IMG/VR virus record: IMGVR_UViG_3300021957_006387 | Coordinates: 1 to 35,001 of that record | From: a virus | Reading direction: 5' to 3' (one strand) | DNA length: 35,001 nt | In this document: positions 26,232 to 33,884 of the stretch, piece by piece | Layout of the letters: each line of letters begins with the position of its first letter | Numbering within the stretch: the stretch's first letter is position 1 | The notes under the pieces: generated by a model | Told to the model about the DNA's origin: nothing | Seen by the model: the letters and a program-made list of their open reading frames with translations, nothing else | Databases searched by the model: none | Program-made: the position numbers and the translations under genes

Positions 26232-27219
26232 TAGTAAACAAGAGTTAGCTGATTATATATTAAGAAAATTAGGAGCTCCTGTTATTAATGTTGAGATAGC
26301 AGATATACAATTGGAAGATTGTATAGATGATGCTGTACAACTGTATCAAGAATATCATTTTGATGGCGCAGAAAGAACATATAGATTAATTAAAATTGAT
26401 GAAAAATTTCTAAACAGAAATACAAGAAAACATCAAACAATGACAGCTGAAGATTATGTTAGTACTGAAACATATTCTAAAGGTGCTAGAGTGATGCATA
26501 AAATAGATAACGTAACCGGACAAAGAATATACATTAAGACTGATTCTGATGGTGCGTTTGATTCTGAAGCAACTTTTTCAACTAAATTTCAATTAGAAGA
26601 AAAAATTTTAGAAGATCAGAATATAACATTAACAGATGGTGGAAAGGTAGGAATCAAAGTTCCTAATGACATTATATCAGTTACTAAAATTGCTAAGGTT
26701 GATTCGTTTAGTCAAGCAGGTATGTGGAATTATGAGTACCAATATTTTTTAAATAACTTTGATTTTTTCTACGGTGGAATGGCAGGTGGTGGTTTAACTT
26801 CATATTACATTCAGAAATCTTTCATTGAACATATTGAATTTTTATTAAACACTTCACCAGCTATAAGATTTAACAAACATAAAAATAGATTATATTTAGA
26901 TGTTGATATGAATAGACTTAAACATGTTTCTAATGGTGGTAAAAAAACACATTATTTGTTAGCTGAATGTTATGTAATTACAGATCCAGAAATTTATGGA
27001 CAAGTATATCAAGACAGTTGGTTGAAATCTTATTCAGTATCATTAGCTAAGATGCAATGGGGTGCTAATTTAAAAAAATATATGAACACAGAATTACCTG
27101 GCGGGGTTCAATTAGATGGTCAAACATTATACAACGAAGGTAAAGAAGAAGAACTAGCTTTAAGAGAAGAGCTTAGAAACAATAACCAATTAGAGCTAGA
27201 CTCTATTTTATGGGGATAA
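26218..27219 (+). CDS. gp13: Neck protein, gp13-like
   Basis: 333 aa (T4 gp13 is 309 aa). The start KQELADYILRKLGAPVINVE...QLEDCIDDAVQLYQEYHFDG parallels T4 gp13 as remembered (LKDVILRRLGAPIINVELT...ALELYGEYHFDG). The C-terminus ELPGGVQLDGQTLYNEGKEE followed by ALREEL parallels MLPGGVTIDGQRLIEEAR...ALREEL. In T4 gp13 forms the neck with gp14, closing the filled head and accepting the tail. Residues about 100-140 contain a DSD-bearing insertion (IKTDSDGAFDSEATFS). Location is unusual: it sits directly after the portal and overlaps it by 14 nt, whereas in T4 gene 13 lies with 14-16, upstream of the tail sheath gene. AAGAGG at 26206-26211 is the ribosome binding site. Confidence 0.8.
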   Translation: MPLPNSKQELADYILRKLGAPVINVEIADIQLEDCIDDAVQLYQEYHFDGAERTYRLIKIDEKFLNRNTRKHQTMTAEDYVSTETYSKGARVMHKIDNVTGQRIYIKTDSDGAFDSEATFSTKFQLEEKILEDQNITLTDGGKVGIKVPNDIISVTKIAKVDSFSQAGMWNYEYQYFLNNFDFFYGGMAGGGLTSYYIQKSFIEHIEFLLNTSPAIRFNKHKNRLYLDVDMNRLKHVSNGGKKTHYLLAECYVITDPEIYGQVYQDSWLKSYSVSLAKMQWGANLKKYMNTELPGGVQLDGQTLYNEGKEEELALREELRNNNQLELDSILWG

Positions 27220-27227
27220 TAAATAGT

Positions 27228-27398
27228 ATGAGTAAAACTGACTTTACGAAAGACATTGACAATAAAGACAATTTTGTTAATAATATAAAGAACGAATTAG
27301 ATGTTACAGCTTATAATGCGTTAAACGCAATAAAAAAAGAGTTAGCAACTGATTTTATTAAAGGTGATAATAATGATACTGCAAAATCTGAAGAATAA
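27228..27398 (+). CDS. Small hypothetical protein (gene 67-like position)
   Basis: 56 aa from ATG 27228 (MSKTDFTKDIDNKDNFVNNI). An in-frame ATG at 27210, overlapping the end of the gp13-like gene, would give 62 aa. Neither start has a clear ribosome binding site, so translation is probably coupled to the upstream gene. The product is charged, rich in Asn, Asp and Lys, with a probable amphipathic helix (NELDVTAYNALNAIKKELAT) and no membrane segment. In T4 the small prohead core genes 67 and 68 lie between portal and protease, so position suggests a prohead core peptide; the sequence itself does not prove it. Its 3' end overlaps the next gene by 26 nt in another frame. Confidence 0.55.
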   Translation: MSKTDFTKDIDNKDNFVNNIKNELDVTAYNALNAIKKELATDFIKGDNNDTAKSEE

Positions 27399-28092
27399 AA
27401 TTTTTGAAAATCAAAAAAAGATTGTCATTGAGCAATTGAATAACGACGTTGCAGTTGATAATTCTATATTTACAGATGAAGAATTGAAAAACATTAAAGA
27501 AGAAACAGATATCAATAATTATTTTGAATATATTGAAGAAGACATTGATGATGTAGAGGAATATGAATTTGATTTAAACTCAAATGATGAAGAAGATTGT
27601 GGTTGTGAATCTCATGAAGATGATTGTGAATGTCCAGAATATTACTTAGACTTTGTACCTATGGAAGATGGTGATGAAATGGATCTTCAATATGGTGTAG
27701 AAGATAGAACTGGATACCACGATGGAATTCAAACATATATTGCTATGAAAGATGCTTTGTTTGCTGAAGAGTATGAGATATATGAAGATTTATATTTTGA
27801 TGAGGATGGAAATGAGAATATAAAAGAAGGTGCAGCTCAAGTAATATTTAGAAGAGCTAAAGGTAAAATTATTAAAAAGAAAAAGTGTGGACCTGGAATG
27901 AGATTAGCAGGTCGTAGATGTTTACCTCAAACTGGAACACAAAAAGCATCGATGAAAAAATTAGGAATAAAACTTAAAAGAGCTAAGAAAGCTATGGGTT
28001 CAGCTGCAAAAAGAAAGGCTGCAAGAATAGCTAAGATTACAAAAAAGAGAATCAAGGGTCGTAATAGAAGCTTAGCTTCTTTATCAAACTAG
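27373..28092 (+). CDS. Acidic/basic two-part protein, possible prohead core component
   Basis: 239 aa from ATG 27373 (MILQNLKNKIFENQ). The frame also opens at GTG 27364, but AAAGGTG sits there as ribosome binding site, favouring the ATG. Charge is sharply split: residues about 30-160 are very acidic (YIEEDIDDVEEYEFDLN, DEDGNENIKEG), and from about 160 to the end very basic (GKIIKKKKCGPGMRLAGRRC, KLKRAKKAMGSAAKRKAARI, KKRIKGRNRS). Cysteines are clustered as C76, C78, C85, C87 (CGCESHEDDCEC) and C172/C183, which could bind metal. The basic tail looks DNA- or RNA-binding. Its position between portal and protease matches T4 gene 68, a prohead core protein, but homology is not shown. The next gene follows with AGGAG. 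Confidence 0.65.
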   Translation: MILQNLKNKIFENQKKIVIEQLNNDVAVDNSIFTDEELKNIKEETDINNYFEYIEEDIDDVEEYEFDLNSNDEEDCGCESHEDDCECPEYYLDFVPMEDGDEMDLQYGVEDRTGYHDGIQTYIAMKDALFAEEYEIYEDLYFDEDGNENIKEGAAQVIFRRAKGKIIKKKKCGPGMRLAGRRCLPQTGTQKASMKKLGIKLKRAKKAMGSAAKRKAARIAKITKKRIKGRNRSLASLSN

Positions 28093-28101
28093 GAGATATA
28101 A

Positions 28102-28440
28102 ATGGCTAATACTATAATAGCAAAAAGAATTACAGCAAGAGATCAAAACTCTGCAAGAGTAACATTGCATATTGATGCAGCATCTGCTTTTGATTCAGAC
28201 GCATTATTGTTTACATTAGAAACTGGTGAAACAAAAAGATTTCAACCTAATAGAATAGAGACAGTTATTAATATGGGACCTAATGATGTTACATTAGACG
28301 GTAAAGTATTTGAATCAGGCAATTGGTTGCTATCTCAATTTGGAGGTTTACCTTTTATTGGAGCAGCAGGAGGAGGTTCTCTTACTGTTGTAGGTACTAG
28401 CCCTAATGCAATAATTGAATTGAGAGGCTTCTTAGTATAA
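28102..28440 (+). CDS. 112-aa hypothetical, probable small virion protein
   Basis: I do not recognise a family. 112 aa, no signal peptide or membrane helix. It is beta-rich with glycine-rich turns: SARVTLHIDAASAFDSDALL, FTLETGETKRFQPNRIETVI, GPNDVTLDGKVFESGNWLLS, FIGAAGGGSLTVVGTSPNA, ELRGFLV. The pattern looks like a compact beta-sandwich, as in small head decoration or joining proteins; that is a guess from composition and context. It has a good AGGAG site six bases before ATG, overlapping the stop of the preceding gene, and lies 18 nt before the protease gene in the head module, so a capsid-related role is the best assumption. Confidence 0.6.
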   Translation: MANTIIAKRITARDQNSARVTLHIDAASAFDSDALLFTLETGETKRFQPNRIETVINMGPNDVTLDGKVFESGNWLLSQFGGLPFIGAAGGGSLTVVGTSPNAIIELRGFLV

Positions 28441-28458
28441 TTAAGATAGGATAGAACA

Positions 28459-29115
28459 ATGAAACTCATAGCAGAACCAACATTATTTGAAGACATAAAA
28501 GTTATTACTGAAGGTAAAGGCAAAGATAAAAAAAGAATGTATATATCCGGTCCTTTTCTTCAAGCTGAGAAACAAAACAGAAATGGTAGAGTTTATCCTC
28601 AATCTATTATGGATCAAGCAGTTAAAAAATATAAAGAAGAATATATTGATAAAAAAAGATCTTTAGGAGAGTTAAATCATCCAGCTGAACCTACAGTTAA
28701 TCCTGAAAGAGCAGCTATACTAACTGAATCATTAGAGAAAGACAACATCTATTATAAAGGAAAAGCAAAAATACTATCAACACCATGTGGTAAAATTGTT
28801 GAAAGTTTAGTAGATGATGGTGTAACAATTGGTGTAAGTTCAAGAGGTTTAGGATCTCTTAAACCTACAAGAGAAGGTTATAATGAAGTACAAAGTGATT
28901 TTGTTTTAACTACTGCGGCAGATATCGTTTTTGATCCCTCTGCACAATCTTCATTTGTTGAAGGTGTTTATGAACAAGCAGAATGGATATTCGAGTCTGG
29001 ATTGTTTGTTCAAAGAGACTTAGCTGAAGCAAGAAAACAATTGCTTAGAGCTGATAGAAATAGAATAAATGAAGTTAAACTTAAATTATTTAATAAATTT
29101 TTAAGAGATCTTTAA
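28459..29115 (+). CDS. gp21: Prohead core protease (gp21-like)
   Basis: 218 aa, about the T4 gp21 size. The family hallmarks are present: QNRNGRVYPQSIMDQAV, SLGELNHPAEPTVNPERAAI with the probable catalytic H74, and DGVTIGVSSRGLGSL with the probable nucleophile Ser in SSRG (S127 or S128). Phage T4-type prohead proteases of the gp21 group are serine proteases that cut scaffold and capsid precursors after (I/L)xE during head maturation, then degrade themselves. The substrate genes (scaffold and capsid) follow immediately. AGGAT upstream is a modest ribosome binding site; no late box precedes it, so it is read through from upstream. Confidence 0.93.
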   Translation: MKLIAEPTLFEDIKVITEGKGKDKKRMYISGPFLQAEKQNRNGRVYPQSIMDQAVKKYKEEYIDKKRSLGELNHPAEPTVNPERAAILTESLEKDNIYYKGKAKILSTPCGKIVESLVDDGVTIGVSSRGLGSLKPTREGYNEVQSDFVLTTAADIVFDPSAQSSFVEGVYEQAEWIFESGLFVQRDLAEARKQLLRADRNRINEVKLKLFNKFLRDL

Positions 29116-29119
29116 GAAT

Positions 29120-29127
29120 TATAAATA
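29120..29127 (+). promoter_or_regulatory. T4-type late promoter box before gp22
   Basis: Perfect TATAAATA 25 nt before ATG 29153, in the short gap after the protease gene; AAGGAG follows at 29139-29144. Confidence 0.7.
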
Positions 29128-29152
29128 AAAGAGACTACAAGGAGTGGACCCA

Positions 29153-31513
29153 ATGTCTAAAGATTTAATAAATGTAATTGATGATCTTCTTAATGAGAAG
29201 GCAAAAACTGGTGCAATGACAACAAAAGATACTGTTATCAATCCGCAGGAAAAAAAGCCTATGAAAGAAGAAGAAATAAAAGAATTTAATCAGAATGCAG
29301 ATAATGCAAAGAATTTAACTAGTGATGGAAAGACAGCAGATGCTGCTACTATTAAACCATCTAGTGGCAAAGATTCGAGCAATGTTGAAGCTGATAAAGG
29401 ACCTCATGATCAAGCTGGAGAAAACGCTAGCGATCAAGGTGATATGAACAAAGGCAAAATTGCTAGTGATGCATCTGCTGAAATTGCGGCTGACAAAGGT
29501 CCACATGATCAGTCTACAGATAATGCAGGTGATACAAATAGTATTGATGGTATAAGTGCTAAACCTTCTCAAGCTTCTGCAGAAGTTGAAGCTAATAAAG
29601 GTCCACATGATCAAGCTAACGATCCAGGAATGAGCGAAGAAATAGAAACTGAAGAAGAAACAGTTGATGAAAAAGCTAAAATGGATGCAGTAGGTAAGGA
29701 AGATGGTGATGTTGACAACGATGGTGACAAAGATAAATCAGACGATTACTTAATGAAAAGAAGAGCTGCAATTAAAAAAGCTATGTCTTCAGAAGAAGTT
29801 TCTTGGGAAGATGCAATGTATGTTCTACATTCAGAAGAATTATCAATTAAAGAATCATCAGGAGCTTTTGATTGGGACAAGATTAAAGACTTAGATGAAA
29901 GTCAATGGTACCTATTAGTTGGCGAATTAGACGAATCTGAAGTTGACATTTTTGCTGAGGAATTAAAAACTATGGCTTCAAGTATACCAGAAGAACAAGA
30001 GCTTCCAACAAAGCAAGAAGCTGAAGAAGAATATGGTAGAGAATTGACTGATGAAGAGTATGATCATATTTGTGATTCACAATATCACTTATGTGCTGTT
30101 GTAGTTGAACATCCAGAGTGGGGTGAAGGTAAACCAATTATTGGTAGACACGCTGCACCAGATGATGAAGGTAACATAGAATGGTATGATGTAGAATTTG
30201 AACATGGAATAGAAGAAGAAGTTCCTGTAGAAGGTATGAACATTGTTCACGAAATGAGTCATGGCGCTTCTAAAGGTAAAAAGAAAATGAAAGAAACTAT
30301 GAAAAAGAACATTGACACAAGCATGGGTGAAGATAAAGTTGAAGAAGGTGAGAAAGTAAAACCTGGTTCTGCTTTTGACAGAATGCCTGCTAAGTCTCCA
30401 GGTGTGAAAATGGGTGATAAGATTCCAGCTAAATTTAAGCCAGGTGTTCCTGCAGTTTCTTCTGTTAAGAAAGAAGAAGCTGAAGAAGTTGAAGAGGCTT
30501 TACCAGCAGGAGATCCAATTCAAAAACTTGGTGATGCAAAAGGTCAAGATACAACTATCAAAACTGGTGCAAATGACAAAGAGCTTCCTGCAGATGATAA
30601 GAAAACAGCTAAAGGTGAAGCTGATAATAAAGGAGGCGATCCTGCAGCTGGTCCTCATAACCAAGCTAATGATCCATTAGAAACACCAACTACAGCTAAT
30701 CCAAAAGGTGTTGCAAAATTAAAAACAGCATCTGCTACAGCTGAACCTAACAAAGGTCCACACGATCAAGCTAAGGATCCTATAGTCAATAAAATGGCAG
30801 CTGAAGAAACACATTCTGAGAACGTGGATGATTTAGATGAAGATTTTAAACGTAAGGCACAAGTAGTTTTTGAAACAGCTGTTAATGAAAAAGTTGAGCA
30901 ATATAAAGTAGAAATTCAAGAAGAAACTGAAAAGTTAATTCAAGAAGAAAAAGATTCTATTAATGAAAAAGTTCAAGAATATATTGACTATGCGGTTAAA
31001 GAATGGTTAAAAGAAAATGAATTAGAAATTAAATATTCTTTAAGAACTGAAGTAGCTGAAAGCTTTATTACAGGAATGAGAAAATTATTCGCAGAGAATT
31101 ATATAGACATACCTGAAGATGAAATTTCTGTTGTTGATGAAATAACAGAACAAATAGATTCATTTAAGGAGCAATCTGAAGAGTATGCTTCACAAAATGA
31201 AAAACTACAAAAAGAAGTCTTAGAATTGAAAAAGTCATCTATTGTAGAAACAGTATCAGAAGGTCTAACAGAAACACAGAAAATTAAATTAGAAAAATTA
31301 TCTGCATCTGTTGAAGCTGAAGATACAGAGGAATTCCAAACCAAGTTAGAAGATCTTAAACAAGTTTATTTTAACGAAGGTGAAGAAAGCAAGAAGCTTC
31401 TTGGCTCATTGAGTGAAGAAGTTATTGGTACTGACGAAGTAATTGCTGAAGAATCTAATGACTATTCCGTCAATGCATACGCTCAGTTCCTTACAAAAAC
31501 TATAAAGAAATAA
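29153..31513 (+). CDS. gp22: Very long prohead scaffold core protein (gp22-like)
   Basis: 786 aa from ATG 29153; an in-frame GTG at 29144 overlaps the AAGGAG site and is rejected. T4 gp22 is 269 aa. Only the C-terminal ~210 residues resemble it: FKRKAQVVFETAVNEKVEQY, VQEYIDYAVKEWLKENELEI, LRTEVAESFITGMRKLFAEN, helical coiled coil. The N-terminal extension holds GPHDQ/GPHNQ repeats at residues 83, 116, 150, 500 and 535; an EF-hand-like loop DVDNDGDKDKSD (186-197) followed by DYLMKRRAAIKKA; and a compact domain near 285-365 (VVVEHPEWGEGKPIIGRHAA, EWYDVEFEHGIEEEVPVEGM) resembling small beta-barrel modules of marine phages. The rest is acidic and low complexity. It shapes the prohead and is cleaved by gp21. 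Perfect late box at 29120. Confidence 0.85.
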   Translation: MSKDLINVIDDLLNEKAKTGAMTTKDTVINPQEKKPMKEEEIKEFNQNADNAKNLTSDGKTADAATIKPSSGKDSSNVEADKGPHDQAGENASDQGDMNKGKIASDASAEIAADKGPHDQSTDNAGDTNSIDGISAKPSQASAEVEANKGPHDQANDPGMSEEIETEEETVDEKAKMDAVGKEDGDVDNDGDKDKSDDYLMKRRAAIKKAMSSEEVSWEDAMYVLHSEELSIKESSGAFDWDKIKDLDESQWYLLVGELDESEVDIFAEELKTMASSIPEEQELPTKQEAEEEYGRELTDEEYDHICDSQYHLCAVVVEHPEWGEGKPIIGRHAAPDDEGNIEWYDVEFEHGIEEEVPVEGMNIVHEMSHGASKGKKKMKETMKKNIDTSMGEDKVEEGEKVKPGSAFDRMPAKSPGVKMGDKIPAKFKPGVPAVSSVKKEEAEEVEEALPAGDPIQKLGDAKGQDTTIKTGANDKELPADDKKTAKGEADNKGGDPAAGPHNQANDPLETPTTANPKGVAKLKTASATAEPNKGPHDQAKDPIVNKMAAEETHSENVDDLDEDFKRKAQVVFETAVNEKVEQYKVEIQEETEKLIQEEKDSINEKVQEYIDYAVKEWLKENELEIKYSLRTEVAESFITGMRKLFAENYIDIPEDEISVVDEITEQIDSFKEQSEEYASQNEKLQKEVLELKKSSIVETVSEGLTETQKIKLEKLSASVEAEDTEEFQTKLEDLKQVYFNEGEESKKLLGSLSEEVIGTDEVIAEESNDYSVNAYAQFLTKTIKK

Positions 31514-31530
31514 TTAAGAAAAAAATTTAA

Positions 31531-31538
31531 TATGAATA
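31531..31538 (+). promoter_or_regulatory. Near-match late promoter box before gp23
   Basis: TATGAATA, one mismatch to the late consensus, 39 nt before ATG 31578 in the 64-nt gap between scaffold and capsid genes. Gene 23 has its own strong late promoter in T4. Confidence 0.5.
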
Positions 31539-31577
31539 AGAAAAATCACATCAACGTTTTTATAAAGGAGAAGAGAT

Positions 31578-33062
31578 ATGTCTTTTGATGTTCTCACAGA
31601 AAAATGGGCTCCAGTAATTAATCACGACGATTTACCTGAAATTAAGGAAAGAGACAAGAAAGCCGTTGTAGCTCAAGTTCTCGAGAATACTGAGAAAGCT
31701 CTTCATGAAGAAACTCAGATTCAGGAATCAAGTGTATCTGGTGCAGCCTTCGGAGGTGCCTTTTCAGGCGCCGGCGATAATGCAAGTATAAACGCAACTG
31801 GTCGTGCAGGTTACGATCCGATTATCATATCACTAGTAAGAAGAGCAATGCCTCAAATGATGGCTTTTGATCTTTGTGGTGTGCAAGCAATGTCAGCTCC
31901 AACAGGTTTAATTTTTGCCTTACGTGCTAGATATAATAACAGAAATGAAGTAGACGGACTTGGTGAAGAGGGCTTAGAGGCTTTCTACAACGAAGTATTC
32001 CCGAACTTTTCTGGTACTGCCTTCAATACAGGTGCTCCTGGCACTCATAAAGAAGGTGCGAATGAGGATACTTCTGGTAACCCATTTAATCCTTCAAGAG
32101 CTGCTAACTCTGGTTCAACATCAGCTGAATCAGATGCATATACTGATAACTCAGTAACACCTGTCAATAACCCTTTTGGTGCTAACTCTGGTGCAAACCC
32201 TGCTCTTGCAGGTGGTTCAGCAAAAAATAGCGCTGAAGGTACTTCTTCTTATGGTATGACTACCAGAGAAGGTGAAGGTGATAACTTCCGTGAAATGTCA
32301 TTCACAATTGAGAGAACAGCTGTCGAAGCTAAGACACGTGCTCTAAAAAGTGAATACACAATGGAGTTAGTACAAGATCTTAGAGCTGTTCACGGTCTAG
32401 ATGCTGAAGCAGAATTATCAAATATTCTGTCTACAGAAATCTTAGCTGAGATCAATAGAGAAGTTGTATACACTATCATTTCTCAAGCTAAAAGAGGTGC
32501 TACAGGCCTAACAACAGCAGGAAGATTTGATCTTATTGCTGATGGTCAAGGTAGATGGTCAGTAGAAAGACAAAAAGGTCTTATGCTTCAAATAGAAAAA
32601 GAAAGCAATAACATTGCATTCGAAACTAGAAGAGGTAAAGGTAACTTTATGTTATGTTCTGCTAACGTAGCTTCAGGTCTTACAATGGCTGGTCTTCTTG
32701 ACTATTCATCAGGGATCCAAGATAACTTAGATGTTGACGTAACATCAGGTGTCTTCGCAGGTACTTTGAATAATAGAACAAAGGTTTATATTGACCCGTA
32801 TGCAACATCAGGTGACTACATCGTTGTTGGATATAAAGGTACAAACAATATGGATGCAGGTATGTTCTATTGTCCTTATGTTCCATTACAAATGGTCAGA
32901 GCTGTTGCTCAAGAGACTTTCCAGCCAAAAATCGGTTTTAAAACTCGATATGGAATGGTTTCTAATCCGTTTGCTGGTGGTGCTGCAGCGATCCAATCAA
33001 AAGGATTAGTAGCTCCTCACTCAAACGTATACTACAGAAAATTTGCTGTAGATAACGTATAA
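31578..33062 (+). CDS. gp23: Major capsid protein precursor (gp23-like)
   Basis: 494 aa. T4-type capsid segments: GRAGYDPIIISLVRRAMPQM, MAFDLCGVQAMSAPTGLIFA, MSFTIERTAVEAKTRALKSE, YTMELVQDLRAVHGLDAEAE, SNILSTEILAEINREVVYTI, and near the C-terminus VPLQMVRAVAQETFQPKIGF with KTRYGMVSNPF. HK97-fold proteins of this type form the hexamers of the head. The first ~50 residues look like the removable propeptide; IQE at residues 48-50 fits the (I/L)xE cleavage rule, putting maturation after E50 (inference). Strong AAGGAG before the ATG, a near-perfect late box TATGAATA 39 nt upstream and a strong terminator after the gene fit high expression. Its codon choice includes more C-ending codons than the array genes. 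Confidence 0.97.
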   Translation: MSFDVLTEKWAPVINHDDLPEIKERDKKAVVAQVLENTEKALHEETQIQESSVSGAAFGGAFSGAGDNASINATGRAGYDPIIISLVRRAMPQMMAFDLCGVQAMSAPTGLIFALRARYNNRNEVDGLGEEGLEAFYNEVFPNFSGTAFNTGAPGTHKEGANEDTSGNPFNPSRAANSGSTSAESDAYTDNSVTPVNNPFGANSGANPALAGGSAKNSAEGTSSYGMTTREGEGDNFREMSFTIERTAVEAKTRALKSEYTMELVQDLRAVHGLDAEAELSNILSTEILAEINREVVYTIISQAKRGATGLTTAGRFDLIADGQGRWSVERQKGLMLQIEKESNNIAFETRRGKGNFMLCSANVASGLTMAGLLDYSSGIQDNLDVDVTSGVFAGTLNNRTKVYIDPYATSGDYIVVGYKGTNNMDAGMFYCPYVPLQMVRAVAQETFQPKIGFKTRYGMVSNPFAGGAAAIQSKGLVAPHSNVYYRKFAVDNV

Positions 33063-33082
33063 GAGTTATTGAACTAATATAG

Positions 33083-33111
33083 AAAAAGGGAGGTTAAGCC
33101 TCCCTTTTTTT
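33083..33111 (+). terminator. Intrinsic terminator after gp23
   Basis: Stem GGGAGG (33088-33093), loop TTAAG, stem CCTCCC (33099-33104), then seven T. Flanking A-run and T-run can extend the stem. It is the only GC-rich hairpin with a T-run I found between genes. Confidence 0.9.
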
Positions 33112-33113
33112 GT

Positions 33114-33121
33114 TATAAATA
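33114..33121 (+). promoter_or_regulatory. T4-type late promoter box after the gp23 terminator
   Basis: Perfect TATAAATA just past the terminator T-run and 21 nt before GTG 33143, so transcription stops and restarts here. Confidence 0.7.
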
Positions 33122-33142
33122 TATAAACAAAAGGAGTTTAAT

Positions 33143-33265
33143 GTGATAGATATTATTATATGGATTTTAATTGGTGCTTTCATTGGATGGAATTTACCTC
33201 AACCTGGTTGGGCTATTCTTATTCAAGAGTGGATCACAGATAAAATAACTAGATTTAAGAAGTAG
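33143..33265 (+). CDS. 40-aa membrane peptide
   Basis: Small gene starting with GTG 33143: AAGGAG at 33131-33136 is correctly spaced, while the ATG two bases earlier is followed at once by TGA. The peptide has a hydrophobic N-terminal helix (VIDIIIWILIGAFIGWNLPQ), then PGWAILIQEWITDKITRFKK with a basic end, the pattern of a single-span inner membrane peptide. I recall similar GWNLPQP-type small proteins near gene 23 in marine T4-like phages, function unknown. A terminator and perfect late box precede it, so it opens a new transcription unit. Nine bases separate its stop from the next gene. Confidence 0.7.
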   Translation: MIDIIIWILIGAFIGWNLPQPGWAILIQEWITDKITRFKK

Positions 33266-33273
33266 TTCTCACA

Positions 33274-33855
33274 ATGGCTAATACTTTCTCAGACGTAGTG
33301 GTAAATAATCAAGTTGATTTAAATTTTACACCACCTCAGAATTTTTTTCTAACTGCTGAAAGATTGCCCAAACTAGTTTTTACAATACAAGATTTTACTT
33401 TACCTACGTTAGTTGGAGGTGAAGCTAATCTTCCTAATTCATTAAATCCTGGTCGTGTTTATATACCTGGCGATGGTTTAGATTATGGAACATTAGAAGT
33501 TAATTTTGTAATTGATAAAGAGTTTAAAACATATAGAGAAATATTAAAATGGGTAAAAGGAATTACTGCACCTGAAAGTGGTGATCAGTCAAAAGATTAT
33601 CAAGAATCTATTGCCAGAAGGCAACCAGCATTTTCAAAGTTTTTTTCAAACATTGAATTGTTTGGTACTGATGCTGGTAACAGACCTTTAATAAGTTGGA
33701 AATTTAGAGATGCTTTTCCTATTGGTATAGGAGGTCCTTCATACGATTCAAAATCACAAGATGTTGAACCTTTAGTAGGAAATGTAAGTTTTAGGTACAT
33801 GTATTTCGAATGTGAAACGTACACTAACGGCAAAGCTAATAACGATAAGATATAA
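33274..33855 (+). CDS. Tail-tube-like virion protein
   Basis: 193 aa. The layout resembles tail-tube-fold proteins (gp19/gp54-type): an early strand FFLTAERLPKLVFTIQDFTL, the turn VYIPGDGLDYGTLEVNFVID then FKTYREILKWVKGI, and a C-terminal part WKFRDAFPIGIGGPSYDSKS with VGNVSFRYMYFECETY. Similar proteins occur in T4-like marine phages as virion structural proteins near gene 23. Candidates are a tube-initiator (gp54-like) or a tail completion protein (gp3-like, encoded near 23 in some relatives); I cannot decide which. Only a weak site precedes the ATG, so translation is probably coupled to the 40-aa gene. Confidence 0.6.
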   Translation: MANTFSDVVVNNQVDLNFTPPQNFFLTAERLPKLVFTIQDFTLPTLVGGEANLPNSLNPGRVYIPGDGLDYGTLEVNFVIDKEFKTYREILKWVKGITAPESGDQSKDYQESIARRQPAFSKFFSNIELFGTDAGNRPLISWKFRDAFPIGIGGPSYDSKSQDVEPLVGNVSFRYMYFECETYTNGKANNDKI

Positions 33856-33858
33856 ATA
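33851..33858 (+). promoter_or_regulatory. T4-type late promoter box before the zinc-ribbon gene
   Basis: Perfect TATAAATA overlapping the stop of the tail-tube-like gene, 26 nt before ATG 33885. Confidence 0.65.
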
Positions 33859-33884
33859 AATATATAAACAAAAAGAGGTATGTC

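Noticed and set aside
29144-29152. GTG start for the scaffold gene
   Set aside because: The GTG overlaps the AAGGAG ribosome binding site; ATG 29153 has correct spacing.
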